Source of the DNA: UBA8514 sp050251415
GTDB taxonomy: Bacteria > Bacillota > Clostridia > Lachnospirales > Anaerotignaceae
Assembly: GCA_050251415.1 (NCBI GenBank)
Contig: JBFWMT010000060.1
Span: forward strand, 1 to 15,277
Direction: 5' to 3'
DNA: 15,277 nt
Made by a program: the position numbers and the translations under genes. Below the pieces are notes generated by a model. The model was not told where the DNA came from and did not search any database. It worked only from the letters and a program-made list of their open reading frames with translations. Of the stretch, positions 6,790 through 13,682 are shown piece by piece; the stretch's first letter is position 1, and every line of letters starts with the position of its first letter.

Positions 6790-9700
6790 ATGGCAACTCA
6801 AGAACAAGGAATAGTTTTTGACTCAATTAAAATTGGCTTGGCATCTCCTGAGAAAATCCGTGAATGGTCAAGAGGTGAGGTTAAAAAACCTGAAACTATA
6901 AATTACAGAACCCTTAAGCCTGAAAGAGATGGGCTTTTCTGCGAAAGAATATTCGGTCCTCAAAAAGACTGGGAATGCCATTGCGGTAAATACAAGAGAA
7001 TTAGATATAAGGGCGTAATCTGTGACCGTTGTGGGGTTGAGGTTACCAAAAGTAAGGTTAGACGTGAGAGAATGGGTCATATTGAGCTTGCTTGCCCTGT
7101 TTCACACATCTGGTATTTTAAAGGTATTCCTTCAAGAATGGGTCTTATACTTTCTATGAGCCCAAGAGCTTTGGAGAAGGTTTTATATTTTGCTTCATAC
7201 ATTGTGCTTGATGCGGCAGAAACTGGACTTCAATATAAACAGCTTCTTACAGAAAAAGAATACAGAGATGCCTACGATAAATATGGCAATAAATTCAAGG
7301 TTGGTATGGGTGCAGAGGCTGTTAAACAGCTTTTAATGGACATTGACCTTGATGGTGAAAGTGAAAAACTGAAAAAAGAATTTGTTGACTCTACAGGTCA
7401 GAAACGTATACGTATTATAAAAAGACTTGAGGTTCTTGAAAGCTTTAAAGCTTCAAACAACAAGCCTGAATGGATGATACTTGACGCTATTCCTGTAATT
7501 CCACCTGACATAAGACCTATGGTTCAGCTTGACGGCGGACGTTTTGCAACAAGTGACTTAAATGACCTTTACAGACGTGTTATTAACCGTAACAATCGTC
7601 TTAAAAGATTACTTGATTTGGGAGCACCAGATATTATTGTTAGAAATGAAAAGAGAATGCTTCAAGAGGCTGTGGATGCACTTATCGACAATGGTCGCCG
7701 TGGTCGTCCTGTAACAGGGCCTGGTAACAGAGCATTAAAATCTCTTTCAGATATGCTTAAAGGTAAGCAGGGGCGTTTCCGTCAGAATCTTCTTGGTAAG
7801 CGTGTTGACTACTCTGGCCGTTCGGTTATTGTAGTAGGCCCAGACCTTAAGATTTTCCAGTGCGGTATTCCTAAAGAGATGGCAATTGAGCTTTTTAAGC
7901 CTTTTGTTATGAAAAAACTTGTGGAAGACGGACTTGCACACAACATTAAATCTGCTAAACGTATGGTTGAAAGACTTCAAACTGAGATTTGGGATGTACT
8001 TGAACAGATTATAGCAGAGCATCCAGTTATGCTGAACCGTGCACCGACACTGCATAGACTTGGTATTCAGGCATTTGAGCCAAAGCTGGTAGAGGGTCGT
8101 GCAATTAAACTTCATCCATTGGTTTGTACTGCGTACAATGCCGATTTCGATGGTGACCAGATGGCTGTTCACGTTCCGCTTAGTGTTGAGGCACAGGCAG
8201 AGTGTCGTTTCCTTCTGCTTTCACCTAACAACCTTTTAAAACCATCTGATGGTGCACCTGTAACCGTTCCTTCACAGGATATGATTTTGGGTATGTACTA
8301 CTTAACACTTGTTAAGGAGGGCGAAAAGGGCGAAGGCAAAGTATTTAAGGATGAGCTAGAAGCAATTCTTGCTTATGATAATCATGAAATTACACTTCAT
8401 GCAAAAATAAGAGTAAGAAGAGTTTTGGAATTTAATGGAGTTAAGGAAACTAGAATTGTACCTACAACTGTAGGCTGCATTATCTTTAACGAAGCTATTC
8501 CACAGAACTTAGGATATATTGACAGAACAAACGAAGAAGACAAATTTAGATATGAAATTGACTTCCTTGTTGACAAAAAACAGATTGGTAAAATTATTTA
8601 CCGCTGTATAAATGTATGTGGTTCAACTGAAACAGCATCTGTGCTTGACAAGATTAAGTCTCTTGGTTTCAAATACTCTACAAAGGGTGCGTTAACAGTT
8701 TCTGTATCAGATATGGAAATTCCTCTTTCAAAGCCTGCTCATCTTGCAGAAGCTGAAGCGGCAATTGACGTAATTACTAAGAAATTTAAGCGTGGACTTA
8801 TGACTGACGAAGAGCGTCATAATAAGGTAATTGAGGCATGGAATATTGCCAATGACAAAATTACCGTTGACCTTCTTGCTGGTCTTGGTAAGTACAATAA
8901 TATCTTCATGATGGCAAATTCTGGTGCCCGTGGTTCAACAAGCCAGATTAAACAGCTTGCAGGTATGCGTGGACTTATGGCAAACACCTCTGGTGGTATC
9001 ATCGAGTTGCCTATTAAGGCGAACTTCCGTGAGGGTCTTTCGGTTCTGGAGTACTTTATTTCTTCACACGGTGCTAGAAAAGGTTTGACTGATACAGCCC
9101 TTAGAACAGCCGATTCAGGTTACCTTACTCGTCGTCTTGTAGACGTATCACAGGATATTATTATCCGTGAATGGGATTGTACAGAAGAAGGTAAAGAAGC
9201 ACCAGGCCTTTGGGTTTCTGCTTTCCTTGATGGCAACGAAGTTATTGAAAGCCTACAAGATAGAATTAGAGGCCGTTGGAGTGTTCTGGAAATTACACAC
9301 CCTAAAACAGGTGAAGTTATTGTTGAAAAAGACACAAAGATTTCTGCTGACCAGTCAGAAAAGGTTGAAAAAGCAGGCATCAAAGAAGTGCTTATACGTA
9401 CGGTGCTTACATGCCGTTCAACAATTGGTATCTGCTCTAAGTGCTATGGCGCAAACATGGCAAGCGGTCGTTCAGTAAGAATTGGCGAATCTGTTGGTAT
9501 TATTGCGGCACAGTCTATTGGTGAGCCAGGTACACAGCTTACAATGCGTACTTTCCATACAGGTGGTATTGCCGGTGATGACATTACACAGGGTCTTCCT
9601 CGTGTTGAGGAACTTTTTGAGGCAAGAAAACCTAAAGGTCTTGCTATCATTTCCGAGTTTGCCGGTACTGTTAAGTTAAGTGAAACAAAGAAGAAGAGAG

Positions 9701-10359
9701 AAGTTACGATTACAAGTCACGAAACAGGCGAAGCTAAAGATTACCTTATACCTTACGGTTCAAGAGTTAAAGTATTTGATGGTGACTTTATTCAGGCTGG
9801 TGATGAAATTACTGAAGGTAGTGTTAACCCACATGATATCCTTAAGATTAAAGGCTTAAGAGGCGTTCAGGATTACATGATTCAAGAGGTTCAGCGTGTT
9901 TACCGTCTTCAGGGTGTTGAGATTAACGATAAACATATTGAGGTTATTGTTAGACAGATGCTTAAGAGAGTTAAAATTGAAGAAAATGGTGATACAGGTT
10001 TCCTTCCAGGCAGTCTTGTAGATTGGCTTACATTTGAAAATACAAATGCAGAAATGGAAGAAAAGGGTCTTGAAACTGCTAAAGGTACAAGAGTTCTCCT
10101 TGGTATTACGAAGGCTTCCCTTGCTACAGACTCATTCCTTTCAGCCGCTTCCTTCCAGGAAACCACAAGGGTTCTTACAGAAGCAGCAATTAAAGGAAAG
10201 ATTGACCCACTTATTGGTCTTAAGGAAAATGTTATTATTGGTAAGCTTATACCTGCTGGTACTGGTATGGCAAGATACCGTAACATTGACATTGTTACAG
10301 AGGCAAAAAAAGCTGAAATTGACGATGTTGTGCCTAATGACATAAAGAGGGAAATATAA
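6790..10359 (+). CDS. rpoC: DNA-directed RNA polymerase subunit beta'
   Basis: RpoC is the beta' subunit, which supplies the Mg-binding active site, clamp, bridge helix and trigger loop. The 1189-residue product is complete and normal in length for Clostridia, with no large lineage insert evident. The start is 18 bases after the rpoB stop, with a GGAGAGG ribosome binding site 8 bases upstream. The N-terminal zinc site uses C63, C65, C78 and C81. The catalytic motif N-A-D-F-D-G-D-Q spans residues 450-457, with metal-binding Asp 452, 454 and 456. The second zinc site uses C797, C875, C882 and C885. It is co-transcribed with rpoB. It is followed by a hairpin and a strong terminator, not by rpsL-rpsG-fusA, so the operon ends here. 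Confidence 0.99.
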   Translation: MATQEQGIVFDSIKIGLASPEKIREWSRGEVKKPETINYRTLKPERDGLFCERIFGPQKDWECHCGKYKRIRYKGVICDRCGVEVTKSKVRRERMGHIELACPVSHIWYFKGIPSRMGLILSMSPRALEKVLYFASYIVLDAAETGLQYKQLLTEKEYRDAYDKYGNKFKVGMGAEAVKQLLMDIDLDGESEKLKKEFVDSTGQKRIRIIKRLEVLESFKASNNKPEWMILDAIPVIPPDIRPMVQLDGGRFATSDLNDLYRRVINRNNRLKRLLDLGAPDIIVRNEKRMLQEAVDALIDNGRRGRPVTGPGNRALKSLSDMLKGKQGRFRQNLLGKRVDYSGRSVIVVGPDLKIFQCGIPKEMAIELFKPFVMKKLVEDGLAHNIKSAKRMVERLQTEIWDVLEQIIAEHPVMLNRAPTLHRLGIQAFEPKLVEGRAIKLHPLVCTAYNADFDGDQMAVHVPLSVEAQAECRFLLLSPNNLLKPSDGAPVTVPSQDMILGMYYLTLVKEGEKGEGKVFKDELEAILAYDNHEITLHAKIRVRRVLEFNGVKETRIVPTTVGCIIFNEAIPQNLGYIDRTNEEDKFRYEIDFLVDKKQIGKIIYRCINVCGSTETASVLDKIKSLGFKYSTKGALTVSVSDMEIPLSKPAHLAEAEAAIDVITKKFKRGLMTDEERHNKVIEAWNIANDKITVDLLAGLGKYNNIFMMANSGARGSTSQIKQLAGMRGLMANTSGGIIELPIKANFREGLSVLEYFISSHGARKGLTDTALRTADSGYLTRRLVDVSQDIIIREWDCTEEGKEAPGLWVSAFLDGNEVIESLQDRIRGRWSVLEITHPKTGEVIVEKDTKISADQSEKVEKAGIKEVLIRTVLTCRSTIGICSKCYGANMASGRSVRIGESVGIIAAQSIGEPGTQLTMRTFHTGGIAGDDITQGLPRVEELFEARKPKGLAIISEFAGTVKLSETKKKREVTITSHETGEAKDYLIPYGSRVKVFDGDFIQAGDEITEGSVNPHDILKIKGLRGVQDYMIQEVQRVYRLQGVEINDKHIEVIVRQMLKRVKIEENGDTGFLPGSLVDWLTFENTNAEMEEKGLETAKGTRVLLGITKASLATDSFLSAASFQETTRVLTEAAIKGKIDPLIGLKENVIIGKLIPAGTGMARYRNIDIVTEAKKAEIDDVVPNDIKREI

Positions 10360-10364
10360 TTTTT

Positions 10365-10404
10365 AAGGAAATGCTAGTTTAATTTACTTAATCAGCGTTT
10401 CCTT
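10365..10404 (+). other. Hairpin just after the rpoC stop
   Basis: AAGGAAATGCT (10365-10375) pairs with AGCGTTTCCTT (10394-10404), giving an 11-bp stem with one G-U pair and an 18-base loop. It starts five bases after the rpoC stop. No T-run follows, so it is not itself a classic terminator. It may protect the 3' end of the rpoBC message from exonucleases or slow the polymerase ahead of the next terminator (inference). Confidence 0.5.
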
Positions 10405-10408
10405 AGAT

Positions 10409-10453
10409 AAAAACCCCGCTAATGGATGAAAACATTTATTAGCGGGGTTTTTT
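10409..10453 (+). terminator. Intrinsic terminator of rpoBC
   Basis: A 15-bp stem (10409-10423 with 10438-10452) has the GC-rich core CCCCGC/GCGGGG, a 14-base loop and a run of six Ts at the 3' side. This is a textbook Rho-independent terminator. The A-run on the left side means it could also work on the minus strand. Confidence 0.93.
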
Positions 10454-10503
10454 GAATTTTTTATTAACTATATATTACCATAAATTGGTAGAAAAATCAA
10501 GAC

Positions 10504-10532
10504 TTGTAGTTTTTCTTATGGAGAAGTATAAT
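10504..10532 (+). promoter_or_regulatory. Sigma-A promoter for the DUF6323/DUF6179 genes
   Basis: The -35 box is TTGTAG (10504-10509), the spacer is exactly 17 bp and the -10 box is a perfect TATAAT (10527-10532). It lies 23 bases before the start codon, with an AGGAGGGG ribosome binding site in between. Its place right after a strong terminator supports a new transcription unit starting here. Confidence 0.72.
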
Positions 10533-10555
10533 AGGCAAACCTAGGAGGGGATAAA

Positions 10556-10996
10556 ATGGAAAATCAGTTTTTGCCACAGGCTTTGGCACAGTTTGATTTA
10601 ATTGCAATTAATAAGGTTTTGGAGTGTAACAAGTTTTCGTCAGGATTTGGACTTAGCTTAACTGAGGATGAGGTAAAGGCGTTAGCCGAGCATAGGTTGG
10701 AAACACTGAAGTCAACGGGACGCATTGAACTTAGTGGTTGGATTATGCCTAAGCTTATTTTTGCATTTTGTGATTCCCCATTTATTTACCAAGATAATTA
10801 TGAAGAAATGCTGTTTGGTTTGCAGGAGGTTTTTTACTATTTCAAAGGCGAAATGCTGGAGGAAATAAGTGATAATGACCTCATTGAGGTTATGAAGGAA
10901 AAATTTGATACGGAGTGCCAGGGAAGCCTTGAATATTTACAGGAAACTGTGATGGAGAGGCTTGCAAGGAGTGTTAGGGAGGGAGAAGATGAATGA
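10556..10996 (+). CDS. DUF6323 family protein, function unknown
   Basis: The 146-residue product looks like DUF6323, a small family of Clostridia. I recognise it by sequence pattern: F-G-L-S-L-T-x-x-E near residue 32, S-T-G-R-I-E near residue 53, F-C-D-S-P-F-I near residue 71, and C-Q-G-S-L-E-Y-L in the last third. It appears soluble, largely helical and acidic, with no signal peptide or membrane segment. The start ATG is fixed by a strong AGGAGGGG ribosome binding site 5 bases upstream. The 3' end overlaps the next gene (DUF6179) by 8 bases in another frame, so the two are probably translated together and may form a complex. No catalytic motif is visible. No function should be assigned. Confidence 0.82.
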   Translation: MENQFLPQALAQFDLIAINKVLECNKFSSGFGLSLTEDEVKALAEHRLETLKSTGRIELSGWIMPKLIFAFCDSPFIYQDNYEEMLFGLQEVFYYFKGEMLEEISDNDLIEVMKEKFDTECQGSLEYLQETVMERLARSVREGEDE

Positions 10997-11831
10997 GGAT
11001 AGCCTTAACCAATTGATGATATTGTTAGATAAACGAATTTTTAAATATACAAGCGGTGAAAGTAGCTCCGTTATGATGGAAACTGCCCAAACCATAATGG
11101 AGTCAGTTAATTTTTGCATTCACACATATTATAACGAATATGGGATGGAGAATGCAATCAGTGAAAAATTAACCCTTGAGGAGTTATTTCTCCGTGGTAA
11201 GGAAATAGTTAAGCAACGCCACGCAACGGGTAGAAACCTATTTGTTTTCCTTAGAAGAGAACGAATGAATTATGAAAACATTGCTTACCAAGAAGTAATT
11301 GAAAAGGCTTTGCCATTATTTTTTAGAAACTATGACATAGAGTTTGGTGCGCATATAATAGGAGGAATTATAGACTACCCTTTGGCAGTGGGAATAAGTG
11401 AATTAAAAGGTATTGATTTTTATATGGAATATATTCAAAGATTGAGAATGGAAAATAGATTTTGCCGAAGATTTAGTACGGAGGAAATTAATGAATTATT
11501 AAGAAGTATTGGGGACGGATATATTGAAATGCTTGTAAATATTTTTCAGATCGCCTTGCAAAATTTAATTGGCAGAAGTATTTTAGAACAGGATTTTCTG
11601 AGTATAAAAATTAATGAAACACAATTGAGCCAATTATATAGCACACTAAGTGGCCTTGAAGAAAATGGAATAAGGAAAACTGTAGCAAGTGCCATTAGTA
11701 ACATTATAGATGGTATGGGCATAAAGGATTGCCAGTTACAAAGGTATATGGAAAAAGTGGCAGACGAAAACTGCTGTATGCTTAAAAACTGTTTAGAAAG
11801 CAATGCGTTGAATAATTTTTTTATGATTTAA
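10989..11831 (+). CDS. DUF6179 family protein, function unknown
   Basis: The 280-residue product resembles DUF6179, which usually sits next to DUF6323. The near-N-terminal segment Y-T-S-G-E-S-S-S-V followed by E-T-A-Q-T-I-M-E-S is typical as I recall it. The frame opens at a TTG at 10962, but the ATG at 10989 is the better start, with a strong GGGAGG ribosome binding site about 6 bases upstream. It overlaps the end of the DUF6323 gene by 8 bases. The protein appears mostly helical, with no membrane segment or signal peptide and a Cys-rich patch near the C-terminus (N-C-C-M-L-K-N-C). A 56-base gap without a clear terminator separates it from lonB, so read-through into lonB is possible. Confidence 0.78.
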   Translation: MNEDSLNQLMILLDKRIFKYTSGESSSVMMETAQTIMESVNFCIHTYYNEYGMENAISEKLTLEELFLRGKEIVKQRHATGRNLFVFLRRERMNYENIAYQEVIEKALPLFFRNYDIEFGAHIIGGIIDYPLAVGISELKGIDFYMEYIQRLRMENRFCRRFSTEEINELLRSIGDGYIEMLVNIFQIALQNLIGRSILEQDFLSIKINETQLSQLYSTLSGLEENGIRKTVASAISNIIDGMGIKDCQLQRYMEKVADENCCMLKNCLESNALNNFFMI

Positions 11832-11835
11832 TTGC

Positions 11836-11864
11836 ACATAAAAATTTTCCTCTGTGACCATAAT
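11836..11864 (+). promoter_or_regulatory. Possible sigma-F/G-like promoter before lonB
   Basis: ACATA (11836-11840), a 15-base spacer and GACCATAAT (11856-11864) resemble the forespore sigma-F/G pattern (GYATA, then GGNRANANT) with about one mismatch in the -35 box and two in the -10 box. The element would start transcription near 11871, just before the ribosome binding site. B. subtilis lonB is known to be sigma-F controlled, which motivates the reading. In AT-rich DNA this could be chance. Confidence 0.25.
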
Positions 11865-11887
11865 AGGGCAGAAGGGAAGTGATTGAT

Positions 11888-13522
11888 GTGGAACTTTTAG
11901 CGGCGGTAATGATTATTAGTCAGTTGATTTTTACAGTAATTGCAGGAGCATATTTTTATGGTGCCATAAAGAACCAAAAGAGTACCAAAGTTGTAGGCTC
12001 TCTTGAGTCTGCAAAAGAAATGGAAAGAATGAAAAAAATGCGTGAAATTAGCCTTACTACGCCCCTATCGGAAAAAACAAGACCACAAAAGCTTGAACAA
12101 ATTATTGGGCAGGAAGATGGAATAAAAGCACTACGTGCAGCTTTTTGCGGTAAAAATCCACAGCACATAATTATTTACGGTCCACCGGGTATTGGCAAAA
12201 CTGCGGCGGCAAGACTTATGCTGGAAGAGGCAAAAAGAACATATGGTTCGCCGTTTACAAAAGAAGCCCCATTTATTGAAATGGATGCAACTACACTTCG
12301 TTTTGATGAGAGAAGTATTGCGGACCCACTTATGGGTTCTGTACATGACCCTATTTATCAAGGGGCAGGGGCGTATGGAGCGGCAGGTGTTCCACAACCT
12401 AAAGAGGGCGCTGTAACGAAGGCTCATGGCGGAGTTTTGTTTATGGATGAAATAGGCGAGCTTCATCCTATTCAAATGAACAAACTACTAAAAGTGCTGG
12501 AGGATAGGCGTGTATTTTTATCCAGTTCATACTACAGCAGTGAAAATAAAAATATACCAAAGCATATACATGAGATATTTCAAAACGGACTGCCAGCCGA
12601 TTTTAGGTTAGTAGGGGCAACAACAAGATTGCCAGAGGAACTTCCGCTTGCCTTAAGAAGCCGCTGTACGGAGATATATTTTGATGGTCTTAAAAAGTGC
12701 CACATAAAAGAGATTGCACAAGAGGCCGCAAGAAGTACTGAAATGGACTGCGATGAAGAAGCGTCGCAAAAGGTTACATGTTTTGCCGCAAATGGACGTG
12801 ATGCAGTTAATATAATGCAGACGGCTGCATCGGTAGCGTGTATGCAAAAGCGCAAAGACATAAGGGTAGAAGACATAGAGTGGGTTGTTCAGAGTGGAAG
12901 ATACACCCCACGTATAGAGTTAAAAGTTGCAAATGACGGTGAAGTGGGAGCTGTAAATGGTCTTGGCGTTTGCGGCAGTGGCGGAACTGTTTTGCCAATT
13001 GAAGCATGGGCTCAAAAGGTGGAAAAAGGTTGTGGAGTGCTTAAAGTGACAGGTATTGTTGAGGAAGAAGAAATTAAAAACGGACAACATACTATGAAGC
13101 GTAAAAGTATGGCAAGTTCATCTGTTGCCAATGTAATAACGGTTTTTTGCAGAGAATTCAAAGTGGATATAAGAGATTATGATGTGCATATTAATTTTTC
13201 AGGTGGTGTTCCTGTAGATGGACCATCAGCAGGGGTTGCAATTTTTAGTGCACTATACTCTGCGGTAAAGCAAATAATTATGCCGCCGGACATTGCTATA
13301 ACAGGGGAAGTATCTATCTGCGGACGTGTGCTGCCTGTGGGTGGTGTGCCTATGAAGATTGAGGGGGCTATTGAGGCAGGAGCAAAGCGGGTTATTATTC
13401 CAAAGGAAAATTACCAAACAAATTTTAGCAGTATGAATATAGAAATATTGTGCGTAAGCAACCTTGATGAGGTTTTGGCCATTTGCTTTGGCGAGGCTTC
13501 AGAGGTTATTCTTACTGCATAG
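11888..13522 (+). CDS. lonB: ATP-dependent protease LonB
   Basis: LonB is a membrane-anchored Lon-type AAA+ protease. The frame also allows a GTG at 11879, but that lies only 2 bases after AAGGGAA; the GTG at 11888 has better spacing and gives 544 residues. Numbers here use the 11879 frame, so subtract 3 for the shorter form. One N-terminal membrane segment spans residues 5-28. A basic linker follows, then Walker A G-P-P-G-I-G-K-T (101-108) and Walker B G-V-L-F-M-D-E (185-191). The C-terminal Lon protease domain has catalytic Ser450 (D-G-P-S-A-G) and Lys493, separated by 43 residues as in E. coli Lon (S679, K722). The large N-terminal substrate domain of LonA is absent, as expected for LonB. 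Length is close to B. subtilis LonB, which is associated with the forespore. lonA follows in the same order as in Bacillus. Confidence 0.95.
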   Translation: MELLAAVMIISQLIFTVIAGAYFYGAIKNQKSTKVVGSLESAKEMERMKKMREISLTTPLSEKTRPQKLEQIIGQEDGIKALRAAFCGKNPQHIIIYGPPGIGKTAAARLMLEEAKRTYGSPFTKEAPFIEMDATTLRFDERSIADPLMGSVHDPIYQGAGAYGAAGVPQPKEGAVTKAHGGVLFMDEIGELHPIQMNKLLKVLEDRRVFLSSSYYSSENKNIPKHIHEIFQNGLPADFRLVGATTRLPEELPLALRSRCTEIYFDGLKKCHIKEIAQEAARSTEMDCDEEASQKVTCFAANGRDAVNIMQTAASVACMQKRKDIRVEDIEWVVQSGRYTPRIELKVANDGEVGAVNGLGVCGSGGTVLPIEAWAQKVEKGCGVLKVTGIVEEEEIKNGQHTMKRKSMASSSVANVITVFCREFKVDIRDYDVHINFSGGVPVDGPSAGVAIFSALYSAVKQIIMPPDIAITGEVSICGRVLPVGGVPMKIEGAIEAGAKRVIIPKENYQTNFSSMNIEILCVSNLDEVLAICFGEASEVILTA

Positions 13523-13540
13523 AAATAATTGAATATATTC

Positions 13541-13600
13541 AAAGGCTTTGTTGCGTATTAGGCAGTTTAAAATGTCTAAGGGTTTGGGCAAAGCCTTTTT
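13541..13600 (+). terminator. Probable terminator after lonB
   Basis: AAAGGCTTTG (13541-13550) pairs perfectly with CAAAGCCTTT (13589-13598), followed by two more Ts. The 38-base loop can hold an inner helix, TTAGGCA (13558-13564) with TGTCTAA (13573-13579), including one G-U pair. The short T-run and long loop make it a moderate terminator, but its place between lonB and a new promoter fits. Confidence 0.6.
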
Positions 13601-13613
13601 GCATACATCGTAC

Positions 13614-13642
13614 TTGTTAGAACTTACAAAATAGTGTATAAT
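13614..13642 (+). promoter_or_regulatory. Sigma-A promoter of lonA
   Basis: The -35 box is TTGTTA (13614-13619), the spacer is exactly 17 bp and the -10 box is a perfect TATAAT (13637-13642). It lies about 40 bases before the lonA start. I see no CIRCE inverted repeat and no CtsR-type GGTCAAA repeats around it, so heat-shock control is not evident. Confidence 0.78.
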
Positions 13643-13682
13643 ACATAGATTAATATTCAGTAAGTTTTTTGAGGTGATATAA

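Noticed and set aside
9909..10343. 144-residue minus-strand open frame inside rpoC
   Set aside because: It lies antisense to a highly conserved gene, with no ribosome binding site or promoter and low-complexity Ser/Ile/Leu composition. It is a shadow of rpoC codon use, as are the minus-strand frames at 7747-8172 and 5257-5571.
10962..10988. Earlier TTG start for the DUF6179 gene
   Set aside because: TTG at 10962 has no ribosome binding site, whereas ATG at 10989 follows a strong GGGAGG at good spacing.
11879..11881. GTG at 11879 as the lonB start
   Set aside because: It lies only 2 bases after the AAGGGAA sequence, too close for initiation. GTG at 11888 is better placed, but the difference is only three residues.
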